Assembly (NCBI GenBank): GCA_030950375.1
Contig: JAUZRN010000024.1
Coordinates: forward strand, 1-43,870
Direction of reading: 5' to 3'
Length of the DNA stretch: 43,870 nt
DNA from: Rhodothermus sp.
GTDB taxonomy: Bacteria; Bacteroidota; Rhodothermia; Rhodothermales; Rhodothermaceae
Part shown: piece by piece, positions 25,479-34,335 of the stretch
How the letters are laid out: every line of letters starts with the position of its first letter
How positions within the stretch are numbered: position 1 is the first letter of the stretch
The notes under the pieces: generated by a model
Seen by the model: only the letters and a program-made list of their open reading frames with translations
What the model was told of the DNA's origin: nothing
The model's database searches: none
Program-made: the position numbers and the translations under genes

Positions 25479-26369
25479 ATGCCGTCGCATAACCGTCAGC
25501 GACTCGTGCAGGAAGTAACGCAGGGCGAACTGCTACAGCAGGCCATCCAACGACTGGAGGCGGCCGGTGTGCCCGATGCCCGTCGTAACGCCGAATGGAT
25601 GCTCTGTGAAGTCTTGGGATGCGCGCGGGCCCAGCTCTATGCCTATCCGGAGCGACCGGTCAGTGTCTCTCAGCAAGCACGCTTTGCCGAACTGCTGGCC
25701 CGGCGACTCCGGCGTGAGCCGCTGCAGTACGTGCTGGGCTACGTGGAGTTTCTGGGGCTTCGCGTGGAAGTAGGACCCGGCGTGCTGATCCCACGTCCGG
25801 AAACGGAATGGTTGACCGAACGGGTGCTGCAGGCAATGCGATCGGTCCCGGCCCTCCGCGTGCTGGATGTGGGCACCGGAAGTGGATGCATTGCCCTGGC
25901 GATCAAGCACCACCGCCCGGACGCTGACGTGTGGGCCTGCGACATCAGTCCGGAGGCCCTGGCCATCGCTCGTCGCAATGCCGAACGGCTGGGGTTGGAG
26001 GTACACTGGCTGAAGGCCGACGTGCTGAACGCTTCGTTTCCTGCGCAGGTACCTGGACCGTTCACGCTGATCGTTTCCAATCCGCCATATCTGTCCCTCC
26101 ATGAAGCCGATGAACTACCGCCTGAAGTGCGTGATTATGAGCCGCCGGTGGCGTTGTACGCTGGCGAAGATCCGTTGCGTTTTTATCGAGCGCTGGCCCG
26201 GCATGGCCATACATTGCTGCAGCCTGGCGGATGGCTGGCCTGCGAGGTGCCCGCGCCTCACGGTGCCGACGTAACCATGCTCTTCGAGGCGACCGGCTAT
26301 CAAGAGGTACGGCTTGAACGCGATCTGGCCGGCCATCCACGTCTGGTATGGGCACGCCGGTCGCTATAG
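25479..26369 (+). CDS. prmC: Peptide chain release factor N5-glutamine methyltransferase
   Basis: 296-residue HemK/PrmC enzyme that methylates the Gln of the GGQ motif of release factors, using SAM. An N-terminal helical domain (about 1-85) is followed by the Rossmann methyltransferase domain: VLDVGTGSGCIAL is motif I (about 127-139) and SNPPYLS contains the NPPY catalytic motif that holds the glutamine amide. PRPETEWL before motif I is also typical. Confidence 0.95.
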   Translation: MPSHNRQRLVQEVTQGELLQQAIQRLEAAGVPDARRNAEWMLCEVLGCARAQLYAYPERPVSVSQQARFAELLARRLRREPLQYVLGYVEFLGLRVEVGPGVLIPRPETEWLTERVLQAMRSVPALRVLDVGTGSGCIALAIKHHRPDADVWACDISPEALAIARRNAERLGLEVHWLKADVLNASFPAQVPGPFTLIVSNPPYLSLHEADELPPEVRDYEPPVALYAGEDPLRFYRALARHGHTLLQPGGWLACEVPAPHGADVTMLFEATGYQEVRLERDLAGHPRLVWARRSL

Positions 26370-26401
26370 ATCATCCGAATGATCAAAAGCAGCAAAGCCC
26401 A

Positions 26402-26893
26402 ATGGAATCCCTGAATTTTCCCACGTATTCCTTTCGGCTACGGCGACAGGGGAAGCAGGTGTATCTGTTCGATCCGCTGCGGCGACGCTGGGTGCGACTG
26501 ACGCCGGAGGAATGGGTGCGGCAGCACCTGGCGCAGTACCTGGTGCAGGCGCTGGGCTGCCCGCCTTCACTGGTAGCCCTGGAAACTGCGTTCACGGATC
26601 AGGGGATGGTGCGACGGGCCGATCTGGTGGTCTACAACCGAGAGGGACGACCGCTTCTACTGGCCGAGTGTAAGGCGCCAACGGTGCCTGTGACGCAGGA
26701 GGTCGTCGAGCAGGCCGGACGCTACAACCGGGTGATCGGGGCCCCTTACTTGGTCGTCACAAACGGCCGCACGCACTACGTCTGGCGCATCGATCTGCAT
26801 CGTTATACCATGACGCCGTTGAGGCGGTGGCCTACCTTCGCAGAGATGATGCAGGCAGCTTCCCGAATCGGGCGCACCGAGCAATCTCAATAA
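26402..26893 (+). CDS. Orphan HSDR_N-type nuclease-like protein
   Basis: 163 residues resembling the HSDR_N_2 domain at the N-terminus of type I restriction endonuclease R subunits, but alone, as common in Bacteroidota. The core has a PD-(D/E)xK-like layout: RRADLVVYNREGRPLLLAECKAP gives the Asp and the E-x-K pair. There are no helicase motifs and no modification or specificity genes nearby, so it is not evidence of a restriction system. ATG 26402 is preferred; a longer frame from 26348 would overlap prmC. It converges with the ABC permease, overlapping it by 7 bp. Confidence 0.8.
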   Translation: MESLNFPTYSFRLRRQGKQVYLFDPLRRRWVRLTPEEWVRQHLAQYLVQALGCPPSLVALETAFTDQGMVRRADLVVYNREGRPLLLAECKAPTVPVTQEVVEQAGRYNRVIGAPYLVVTNGRTHYVWRIDLHRYTMTPLRRWPTFAEMMQAASRIGRTEQSQ

Positions 26894-27981
26894 AGCTGTC
26901 GACGAAAGCGCCAAGTACTGAGCCCAAAGAGCAGCAGGCCCAGCACAAGCAGCGCCAGCATCTCGTCCCAGAGCGCCGATATGCCTACATCCTTCAGAAA
27001 GATACCTCGTACAATGGTCAGGAAATAACGCAGAGGCACAGCATAGGTAAGTGCCTGGATCACGGGCGGCATACTTTCGATGGGAAACACAAAACCAGAA
27101 AGAATGATCATGGGCATGAGCGCAAAGAAGGCTGCGCCAATGAGCGCCTGCTGCTGCGTTCGGCTCAGCGTGGAGATGAGCAGGCCAAGTCCCAGCGTGT
27201 TACCCAGAAACAAGAGTGCACAGCCGAAAAGCAGGGGAATGCTGCCACGCAGAGGCACCTGAAACCATAGCGTCGCGACCAACACCACCAGTAGCACATT
27301 CAGCAGACCGATCAGCAGAAACGGCACCAGCTTGCCCAGCAGGACGGTGGTTGGACGCAATGGCGTTACCAGGAGTTGCTCCAGGGTGCCTGTTTCTTTT
27401 TCCTTGACCAGCGCCAGAGCGGTCAACACGGTGGTCGTCACAGTCAGAAGCAGGCCCACCAGCCCGGGAATGATGAACCAGCGGCTGGAGAGGGCCGGGT
27501 TGAACCACACGCGTAGCTCGGGCACGACGCCAGCCGAGGGCGCCCTCGCTTGCAGTGCATGTCGGATGATCTGCGATGCATAACTCAGGGCCACGGTGGC
27601 CGTATTCGTCTCGCTCCCATCTACCAATAGCTGTACAGCTGTCGTGGTGCCGTGCAGAACGGCTTTTTCGAAGTCGGGTGGAAAGACGAGCGCCACGGTA
27701 GCCTGCCCACGATCGAGCCAGGCATCAATGCGGCGGGGATCGGGTTCGTAGCCGACCAGGTCAAAGTAACTGCTGGCCACGAGCCGATCGACAAGGTCCC
27801 GGCTGGTGGCCGAAGGCACCGGATCGCACACGACCAGCGGCACATGACGCACGTCCAGGTTGGCTGCATAGCCCAGCAGCACGAGCTGTACGATCGGCGG
27901 CATGATCAGCAGAAACAGCATCCGCGGATCACGTTGCAATTGCCGAAACTCTTTCTGCAGGAAGGCGAGCACCTGTTTCAT
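26887..27981 (-). CDS. ABC-2 type efflux permease (YbhR-like)
   Basis: 364 residues: one N-terminal TM helix (about 22-40, preceded by KEFRQLQRDPRMLF), a large periplasmic domain (about 45-170) and five TM helices in the C-terminal half. The LVTPLRPTTVLLGKLVPFLLIGL segment is the ABC-2 coupling region, and GFVFPIESMPPVIQ before the penultimate helix is typical. With its neighbour it would form a heterodimeric exporter pore. Last gene of the seven-gene efflux operon; 6 nt after the partner permease. Confidence 0.9.
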   Translation of the reverse strand: MKQVLAFLQKEFRQLQRDPRMLFLLIMPPIVQLVLLGYAANLDVRHVPLVVCDPVPSATSRDLVDRLVASSYFDLVGYEPDPRRIDAWLDRGQATVALVFPPDFEKAVLHGTTTAVQLLVDGSETNTATVALSYASQIIRHALQARAPSAGVVPELRVWFNPALSSRWFIIPGLVGLLLTVTTTVLTALALVKEKETGTLEQLLVTPLRPTTVLLGKLVPFLLIGLLNVLLVVLVATLWFQVPLRGSIPLLFGCALLFLGNTLGLGLLISTLSRTQQQALIGAAFFALMPMIILSGFVFPIESMPPVIQALTYAVPLRYFLTIVRGIFLKDVGISALWDEMLALLVLGLLLFGLSTWRFRRQLY

Positions 27982-27987
27982 GGCCGC

Positions 27988-29133
27988 TTACAGTAGATGA
28001 TGAAACAGACGACGCAGCCGGAAGCTGCTCAGCGTGAGCATGAGCACTGCAAAAAGCAGTAATAGCAGCACGTCGGGCCAGAAGACAGCCAATCCGGTTC
28101 CTTTGAGCATTACCCCCCGAAGGGCCACCAGAAAGTAGCGGGCCGGCACCAGATAGGTGAGGGCCTGAATGGCTGGCGGCATGTTGTAGATGGGAAAGAC
28201 AAAGCCCGAGAGAATAAAGGTGGGTAGCAACGTACTGATGATGGCGATCTGAAAGGCTACCTGTTGACTGGGAGCAATGGTCGAGATCAGCAGGCCCTGC
28301 CCGAGCCCGGCCAGCAGGTACACCAGTACGACAAGGGCCAGCACCAACAGATCGCCCTGTACCGTTACATCGAATAATACACGTCCCACCAGCAGGATCA
28401 GTACCGTGGAGCCAATCGCTACGAGCAGATAAGGGAGGGTCTTACCTAACACGAGCTGGTAGGGGCTGAGCGGTGCCAGCACCAGCTGCTCCATGGTGCC
28501 CTGTTCCCGTTCGCGCGTAACCGAAAGCGACGTCGCCACTACGGTGGCCACCATGAGCAGAAAAGCAATCAGACCGGGCAGCAGAAAACGAGCGCTTTCC
28601 AGTTCGGGGTTATACCAGATGCGGGCTTCGATGGAAACCGCTGCCGATGGCGGGCGATGTCCGGTACGTATGGTCCGCTCCAGCACTACCTGGCTATTGA
28701 ACGCCTGGATGATAGCTTCGGCGTAGCCCGTGACGGCTGAAGCAATGGTAGCATTGGTGCCATCGATCAGGAGCTGAACAGGCGCCGGTTGGCCCGCCTG
28801 AAGCCGCGCTTCAAAATCCGGTGGAATAACCAGCCCGACACGAATGACTTCGTGGTCAATAAGCGGGGCAATCTCGCGTGGGTCGTTTACCTGTCGCTTC
28901 AGCTCAAAATATTCGGTGATCGCAAAACGACGGATCAGCTCGCGGCTGGATGCCGAACGGTTCTGATCACACACGCCCAGGGCCAGATTGCGTACATCGA
29001 ACGTGAGCGCATAGCCGAACAGGATCAGTAGAAAAGCCGGCAGGGCGATGAGCATGCCCAGCGAAAGAGGATCACGCCGAATCTGCGTAAGTTCCTTGAC
29101 GAGCAGGGTGGTGATCAGCTGAAGCGCACGCAT
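27988..29133 (-). CDS. ABC-2 type efflux permease (YbhS-like)
   Basis: 381 residues with the same topology as the next gene's product: N-terminal helix after KELTQIRRDPLSLGML, periplasmic domain, five C-terminal helices and GFVFPIYNMPPAIQALTY. The two share clear family resemblance but differ throughout, as heterodimer partners do. It starts 7 nt after the ATPase gene stop. Confidence 0.9.
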   Translation of the reverse strand: MRALQLITTLLVKELTQIRRDPLSLGMLIALPAFLLILFGYALTFDVRNLALGVCDQNRSASSRELIRRFAITEYFELKRQVNDPREIAPLIDHEVIRVGLVIPPDFEARLQAGQPAPVQLLIDGTNATIASAVTGYAEAIIQAFNSQVVLERTIRTGHRPPSAAVSIEARIWYNPELESARFLLPGLIAFLLMVATVVATSLSVTREREQGTMEQLVLAPLSPYQLVLGKTLPYLLVAIGSTVLILLVGRVLFDVTVQGDLLVLALVVLVYLLAGLGQGLLISTIAPSQQVAFQIAIISTLLPTFILSGFVFPIYNMPPAIQALTYLVPARYFLVALRGVMLKGTGLAVFWPDVLLLLLFAVLMLTLSSFRLRRLFHHLL

Positions 29134-29140
29134 GGCCAGC

Positions 29141-30079
29141 TCAGGCTTCCGTGGGAGGATGTTCGATCAGATGTAGGAATACGTCTTCGAGTGTGGGCCT
29201 GACGGGGCGGATGGCAGTGACCGTCAACCCTGCTGCACGCAGGCGATCTACAAGGGCAGTGGGGGGAAGAGAACGATCCGCAAGGGTTACGTGAATACGG
29301 CTGCCAAAGGGGGCGGCCTCGAACACCTCGGGCATCTGGCGGAGCTGTTCCAGGGCAGCGAGCAGCGGTGTACCTTCCAGCTCGTACAGAGGACGCGTCA
29401 GATAGCGCGCTTTCAGCGCTTCAGGTGTGCCGAGTGCAATGAGTCGGCCATTGTGGATGAGCCCCAGCCGGTTGCAGTACTCGGCTTCGTCCAGATAGTG
29501 TGTGGTGACGAATACCGTCGTGCCCTCGGCTGCCAGCTCGGCGATCAGATCCCAGAAGCGACGTCGAGCCAGGGGATCGACTCCGCTGGTTGGCTCATCC
29601 AGAAACACCACCGGTGGTTCATGAAGCAGGGCGCTGGCCAGGGCCAGCCGTTGCCGCCAGCCTGTGGGTAGCTCCCGCACCAGGCGCCGTTCCTGTCCGC
29701 TGAGCCCTACGCGCTCGATGACCGCGCGAATGCGAGCGTCCAGCTGGCGTCCCGTCAGTCCATAGGCTGTCCCGAAAAAATGCAGGTTTTCTAGGCCGGT
29801 CAGGTCTTCATAAAGCGAGAACTTCTGGGCCATGTAGCCGATGGCCTGACGCACACGGTAGGGCTCACGGGCTACATCAAATCCGGCCACGCGGGCTGTG
29901 CCTTCTGAGGGGGGAAGCAGACCACAGAGCATCCGAATGGTTGTCGATTTGCCGGCTCCGTTGGCTCCCAGAAAGCCAAAGATTTCACCAGCTTCCACCT
30001 GAAACGTCACGTGATCGACAGCGGTGAAATTTCCAAAGCGACGGGTCAGGTTGCGTACGTCGATGGCGAGGGTGCTCAT
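29141..30079 (-). CDS. ABC transporter ATPase (equivalent to C-terminal half of YbhF)
   Basis: 312 residues. Walker A GANGAGKST (about 37-45), Q-loop in YMAQKFSLY, Walker B VVFLDEPTSGVDP and switch His in TTHYLDEA are intact. The signature is ELPTGWRQR instead of LSGGQ, a departure shared, as far as I recall, with the second ATPase half of YbhF-like proteins. The C-terminal ~80 residues form the accessory domain of drug-export ATPases. The start overlaps the TolC-type gene stop by 4 nt. Confidence 0.9.
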   Translation of the reverse strand: MSTLAIDVRNLTRRFGNFTAVDHVTFQVEAGEIFGFLGANGAGKSTTIRMLCGLLPPSEGTARVAGFDVAREPYRVRQAIGYMAQKFSLYEDLTGLENLHFFGTAYGLTGRQLDARIRAVIERVGLSGQERRLVRELPTGWRQRLALASALLHEPPVVFLDEPTSGVDPLARRRFWDLIAELAAEGTTVFVTTHYLDEAEYCNRLGLIHNGRLIALGTPEALKARYLTRPLYELEGTPLLAALEQLRQMPEVFEAAPFGSRIHVTLADRSLPPTALVDRLRAAGLTVTAIRPVRPTLEDVFLHLIEHPPTEA

Positions 30080-31434
30080 CGTAACGTTTCCGTCAGCGTA
30101 CCGGTAGCCTGTTGCAATGTCAGCCAGGCGAGGGCGCAGGCTATCTGGGCCTGGATTTCACGGGTACGTGCCTGGGCCAACGCCGTTTCTGCATCGAGCA
30201 GGTCGCGGCTGGTGCGTAGGCCCTGGGCAAACTGATTGCGTACCAGGGCATAGCGGGCTTTGGCCTGCTGGACCACCAGGCGTGCCAGGCGCAGTTGTTC
30301 GTAAGCCTGTTCGACGCTAAGCTGAGCCTGCGTGAGCGCTACGTTCAGCGCGCGGAGTGTTGACGCTTCACGGGCTTCGGCCTGGCGGCGGAGTGCTGTA
30401 GCTTCGGCCATCTGGTGATGCGTGCGCAGGCCGTTCCACAGGTCGAACGTCAGCGATAGCCCGATTTCCCAGGTTCCCTCAAAGCGATCCTGCAGAGGAA
30501 TGATGCGTGGGTTGGGGCGGGCATACAGGTAGCGGCCAACAAGTGCCACCTGTGGCCACCGGCTGGCCTGTGCCATGGAACGCAGAGCCTCGGCACGGGC
30601 TATGGTGTGTCGGAGAGCGGCCAGCTCAGGCCGTTTCTGCAGCGCCAGCGCCCAGAGGCTGTCCAGTGAAGGTACGGGCCGCCGGGTGGTGTCCGGACGA
30701 TCGGTCAGCCGGAGCGGTGTGTTCGGCGGCAGGCCCACCAGGCTGTTTAACACGACGGCGGTGAGCTGTACGGCATGACGTCGTCGCAGGGCTTCAAGGC
30801 GGGCCTGTTCCAGGGCTACCTCGACATCGAGCACTTCGCTTTCGAGTAGCAGACCCTGAGCCTGGCGGTTGCGTGCGTCCGTTAGATGGGCTTCCAGCCG
30901 GCGTACGTTTTCGTCAGCTGCCCGGGCCAGCGCTTCGGCTTCCACATGCTGCCAGTAGGCGGTGGCAATACGGTAGGCAAGCGCTTCGCGCCGGACATTG
31001 CGCTCAGCAGCCGTGGCGGCTGCTTCCTGACGAGCGGCCTGCAGCTGTGCGCGAAGCCGTCCACCCTGAAAAAGGGGTTGCTGCAGCAAAAGCTGCACCC
31101 GATACTGGTTCGGGATGTTGGGCGTGATTTCGATAGGTTCCGTGTCTGGTAGCGGCATCGTGATAACGAACGGGGTGATCTCACTCAGCCGCTGGTAGCT
31201 TATCGAAAATTGCAATCGGGGCTGCAAGGCGGCCCGGGCCTGACCGATGCGAGCTTGCGCGGCTGCAACGGCGGCCTCGGCGGTGGCCAGGTCGGGGTGT
31301 GTCTGCAGCCCTCGTGCGATAGCCTCAGCCAGCGTTAGCCGTACAGGTTGCGCCTGTAGCGGGAGCACCAGCACGGTGCACAGGAACAGACCTGGTAGCC
31401 CGTGCAACATCCGGCAGGATGATCGATACTTCAT
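30076..31434 (-). CDS. TolC-type outer-membrane efflux channel
   Basis: 452 residues: signal peptide (about 10-28, ending LQAQ) and two outer-membrane efflux repeats made of long helices rich in Ala/Gln/Arg/Leu (LAEAIARGLQTHPDLATAEAAV at the start of the first repeat, and a matching RPELAALRHTIARAEAL start of the second near 265). It would give the ABC exporter a dedicated route through the outer membrane. Unusually it lies between the two ATPase genes. Confidence 0.9.
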   Translation of the reverse strand: MKYRSSCRMLHGLPGLFLCTVLVLPLQAQPVRLTLAEAIARGLQTHPDLATAEAAVAAAQARIGQARAALQPRLQFSISYQRLSEITPFVITMPLPDTEPIEITPNIPNQYRVQLLLQQPLFQGGRLRAQLQAARQEAAATAAERNVRREALAYRIATAYWQHVEAEALARAADENVRRLEAHLTDARNRQAQGLLLESEVLDVEVALEQARLEALRRRHAVQLTAVVLNSLVGLPPNTPLRLTDRPDTTRRPVPSLDSLWALALQKRPELAALRHTIARAEALRSMAQASRWPQVALVGRYLYARPNPRIIPLQDRFEGTWEIGLSLTFDLWNGLRTHHQMAEATALRRQAEAREASTLRALNVALTQAQLSVEQAYEQLRLARLVVQQAKARYALVRNQFAQGLRTSRDLLDAETALAQARTREIQAQIACALAWLTLQQATGTLTETLR

Positions 31435-31448
31435 CGTATATCGCCAAT

Positions 31449-32381
31449 TTACTTTAATGTTGCAGAATGTCTGGTCAGGTGGGCAAGAAAGACATTTTCC
31501 ATGGTAGGGGTGATGGGCTGGCAGGCATGTACCTGGATGGCGTCGTCGTTTTTAAGGCGATGCAAGAGAGGAGGTAATTCGTTGTCGTGATCGAGCAGCA
31601 GGTGAATCCGATTACCCACAAGCTGCACGCGATGTGCGTCGAGCCAGGTACGAAGACGTCGGGCGGCTTCCCGTACGGGGGTGACGCTCAGCTCAAACAG
31701 GTGGCCTGGCAATGAGGTCCGTAGTGCCGCGGGAGTGTCGAGCGCCAGGATGTGGCCCTGGTGTAGCAGCGCCACGCGGTGGCAGCGTTCGGCTTCGTCG
31801 AGATAAGGAGTGGTCAGCACAATGGTCAGCCCCTCGTGCTGAAACGTCACGAGTAATTCCCAGAACTGGCGTCGGGCGACAGGATCGACGCCAGTGGTGG
31901 GTTCATCGAGCAAGAGCAAGCGCGGACGGTAAACGAGCGTGCAGATGAGCGCCAGTTTTTGCTTCATGCCGCCTGAGAGATGCTCGGCCCGTCGATGGCG
32001 AAACGGTGCCAGTCCGGTCGTCTCCAGCAGCTGTTCCTGCCAGGTGTGGTCGGTGCCACTGCCGTGCAGGCGGGCAAAAAAGCGCAGATTTTCCTCGACG
32101 GTCAGGTCGCCATAGAGCGAGAATCGCTGGGCCATGTAGCCGATGAGTGGACGAATGCGACGGGCCTCGGTGGCCAGGTTGTGGCCGAAGACGCGCACGA
32201 CGCCTTCGTCTGGCTGTGCAATGCCAGCGATCAGGCGTAGCAGTGTGGTTTTGCCGGCGCCGTCAGGACCGACCAGCCCGAACATTTCCCCCTCGCTCAC
32301 TGAGAGCGACACGCCAGCCAGCGCGGTGATCGACCCAAAGCGTTTGATAAGGGTGCGGAGCTCAACGACAGGGATTGCCAT
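31449..32381 (-). CDS. ABC transporter ATPase (equivalent to N-terminal half of YbhF)
   Basis: 310 residues. Walker A GPDGAGKTT, Q-loop YMAQRFSLYG, canonical signature LSGGMKQKLAL, Walker B LLLLDEPTTGVDP; the switch position reads TTPYLDEA, with Pro where His is expected. A missing H-loop His usually means a degenerate nucleotide site, so this subunit may hydrolyse ATP poorly and pair with the other ATPase, whose His is intact. C-terminal accessory domain present. 5 nt separate it from the upstream adaptor gene. Confidence 0.88.
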   Translation of the reverse strand: MAIPVVELRTLIKRFGSITALAGVSLSVSEGEMFGLVGPDGAGKTTLLRLIAGIAQPDEGVVRVFGHNLATEARRIRPLIGYMAQRFSLYGDLTVEENLRFFARLHGSGTDHTWQEQLLETTGLAPFRHRRAEHLSGGMKQKLALICTLVYRPRLLLLDEPTTGVDPVARRQFWELLVTFQHEGLTIVLTTPYLDEAERCHRVALLHQGHILALDTPAALRTSLPGHLFELSVTPVREAARRLRTWLDAHRVQLVGNRIHLLLDHDNELPPLLHRLKNDDAIQVHACQPITPTMENVFLAHLTRHSATLK

Positions 32382-32386
32382 GGCGT

Positions 32387-33352
32387 TCAGGTGGTAGGTT
32401 GCAACGTGGCATCGGCCGGCATGCCGGGTTTGAGCAGGCCTTCTGGGTTAGGGAGCGCCACCTTGATGCGAAAGACCAGGCGTGTGCGCTCTTCTTTTGT
32501 CTGTACGTTACGGGGCGTGAATTCTGCCTCGGGAGCGATATAGGTGACGCGGCCCTTGAAGGTGCGGTCGGGCCAGGTATCGACGCGTATCGTAACGGGC
32601 TGTCCGTACTGCACGGTGCCGATCATGGGTTCGGGGATGTAGAGCTGCACATAAACCGTGTCGAGGCGGATCAGCGTCAGCAACACCGAGCCGGGGGTAG
32701 CCAGCTCACCGGAGTCAGCCACGCGGCGGCTGATGATACCGTCGGTCGGTGCTTCGAGGCAGGCATCCTCAAGCTGATGGCGGAGCAGGTCACGTCGGGC
32801 TTCAGCCTGAATGACGCGGGCACGTGCGATCGCCAGTTCTTCTGGACGGGCAAGATGGCGTAGCTTTTCAAGCTGTGCCTGAGCCGCTTGATATTCGGCT
32901 TCGGCGAGTTGAAGCTGTAACCGGACATCTTCAAGCTGGCGATCGGTAGCGCTGCCTTCCGCATGAAGGGTTTCGAGACGGGCCGCATCGCGCTGAGCCT
33001 GCTCCAGGCGCAATCGAGCCTGGGTCAGCCGGGCTTCAGCCTGCCGAAGATCTTCAGCGCGAGCGCCGGCTTCGAGCAGAGCCAGCCGGGCACGCGCAGC
33101 TACTACCTCAGCTTCCGCCTGGCGTAGCTGGAGCACGAGTTGGGTCGTGTCCAGGCATACCAGAGGCTGACCACGGGCGACCCGGTCGCCTTCGTCCACA
33201 AAGAACTGAACGATTTCGCCAGTGCTTCGAGCCGCAAGCTGGATGTCGGTGGCTTCAATCGTACCGGAGACTTCAAGCACATCGGGGTGGGCGGCCTGGC
33301 AACCGACCAGCACGCCGGTCATCAGCAGCGCAAACAGATGGAGTGTACGCAT
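32387..33352 (-). CDS. HlyD-family periplasmic adaptor, lipoprotein (YbhG-like)
   Basis: 321 residues. ATG 33352 opens a lipoprotein signal (lipobox LVGC); the longer frame to 33424 overlaps the repressor gene and is rejected. The lipoyl half-motif (VSGTIEATDIQLAARSTGEI, then VDEGDRVARGQPL) is followed by a long coiled-coil hairpin (about 75-190) rich in Ala/Glu/Arg/Leu, the second lipoyl half (APTDGIISRRVADSGE) and a beta-barrel domain. It bridges the inner-membrane ABC exporter to the TolC-type channel. Confidence 0.92.
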   Translation of the reverse strand: MRTLHLFALLMTGVLVGCQAAHPDVLEVSGTIEATDIQLAARSTGEIVQFFVDEGDRVARGQPLVCLDTTQLVLQLRQAEAEVVAARARLALLEAGARAEDLRQAEARLTQARLRLEQAQRDAARLETLHAEGSATDRQLEDVRLQLQLAEAEYQAAQAQLEKLRHLARPEELAIARARVIQAEARRDLLRHQLEDACLEAPTDGIISRRVADSGELATPGSVLLTLIRLDTVYVQLYIPEPMIGTVQYGQPVTIRVDTWPDRTFKGRVTYIAPEAEFTPRNVQTKEERTRLVFRIKVALPNPEGLLKPGMPADATLQPTT

Positions 33353-33365
33353 GAGGATTCGGAGT

Positions 33366-34022
33366 TTAGGTCGAAGGATTCGGAGCTGAAGCAAGCAGGT
33401 CGATGGCTTTTCGGAAGTCGTCACGGGCCGTATCAGTCAGCATTCCTTCGAAAAACAGTTGAATCAACATACGAATCACTGATGGTGCCGTGTAGGGAAG
33501 GTTCGTGAGGGCGGTCGGGTTGACCAGACGTTCGATCGCTGCCAGAAAACTCTGAAGCATCACGTCCACGGGTATGTCGGACCGGATGATACCGGAAGCC
33601 TGTCCTTCTGTGAGCACCCCTTCCAGCAAACGCGTGAGGGTCTCTGCACGAAAGCGCTCGGTTTCTGCCCATACCTCAGGTAGAAACCGGGCCAGATCTT
33701 CGAGAAACGACTTTTCAAGCTGGCGCAGGTGTCGAGCCGCTTCGGCAAAGGCCCGGGCCAGACGCTCGGGAAGGGGTAGGGTACGATTTTCGAAAATGCC
33801 GGCCAGACTTTCAGCTGCCCGGCTACGGAAGCGATCCATGACGGCGGCAGCCAGGGCTGCCTTGGTGGGAAAGTGCTGATAGAGTGTTTTCTTGCTCATG
33901 CCCAGCTCGCGTGCTAAGGCATCCATGGTTACCCGCGCGTAGCCTTCCCGAAAGAAGCGTTGCTGAGCTACCTCCAAGATGCGTCTGCGCACGGCCACCA
34001 GAGAAGTAGTTGATGGAACCAT
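33366..34022 (-). CDS. TetR-family transcriptional repressor
   Basis: 218 residues. The N-terminal helix-turn-helix (about 12-58) has RRRILEVAQQRFFREGYARVTMDALARELGMS-type TetR features, including LGMSKKTLYQHFPTKAAL as recognition helix and linker; the rest is the all-helical ligand-binding and dimer domain. It heads the efflux operon, 13 nt before the adaptor gene, in the arrangement of CecR/YbiH controlling YbhGFSR. It probably represses its own operon until a toxic ligand binds. ATG 34022 is preferred to the longer frame from 34061, which would run through the promoter and operator. Confidence 0.92.
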   Translation of the reverse strand: MVPSTTSLVAVRRRILEVAQQRFFREGYARVTMDALARELGMSKKTLYQHFPTKAALAAAVMDRFRSRAAESLAGIFENRTLPLPERLARAFAEAARHLRQLEKSFLEDLARFLPEVWAETERFRAETLTRLLEGVLTEGQASGIIRSDIPVDVMLQSFLAAIERLVNPTALTNLPYTAPSVIRMLIQLFFEGMLTDTARDDFRKAIDLLASAPNPST

Positions 34023-34023
34023 A

Positions 34024-34049
34024 GAAACTAAAACAGTTCTTTTAGTTTC
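34024..34049. promoter_or_regulatory. 26-bp perfect palindrome, probable TetR operator
   Basis: GAAACTAAAA and TTTTAGTTTC form perfect 10-bp arms around CAGTTC, ending one base before the repressor start codon. On the minus strand a TTTG element (about 34079-34076) lies upstream, consistent with a promoter overlapping the site. Size and symmetry suit a TetR dimer pair, and the location implies autoregulation of the entire efflux operon. Confidence 0.75.
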
Positions 34050-34061
34050 CAATAAAAACAT

Positions 34062-34335
34062 CTTTTATTGCAACGTCAAATGAAGTGTATGTGAAGAAAA
34101 AGCCATGGGTAAGCGCGAGCATTTAGCGTTTATGGTCTGAGTATCAGGACATGCATGAATGGGATGGGGACGGGTCATCTACTTGTCCCATGGTCCTATG
34201 TTGTGAAATAAGTTCTTATTTTTCAATTGGTAAATCGTTTTAATCGCACCTTTTTGATATTGAAAGACCTTTAAATCATACTTATATTAAAATCCCGTCC
34301 GTCAATATGCTAAGATGATATTGATCTAAATTAAG
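34062..34335. other. AT-rich intergenic region, left edge of the foreign patch
   Basis: Base composition drops from GC-rich to strongly AT-rich at about 34190. An imperfect inverted repeat (GGGAC and GTCCC, about 34165-34190) marks the transition. No gene is seen; A/T runs could hold promoters for the pseudogene that follows. Confidence 0.5.

Noticed and set aside
26402-26893. A type I restriction-modification system suggested by the HSDR_N-like protein
   Set aside because: No helicase domain, modification or specificity gene is nearby, and orphan proteins of this type are common.
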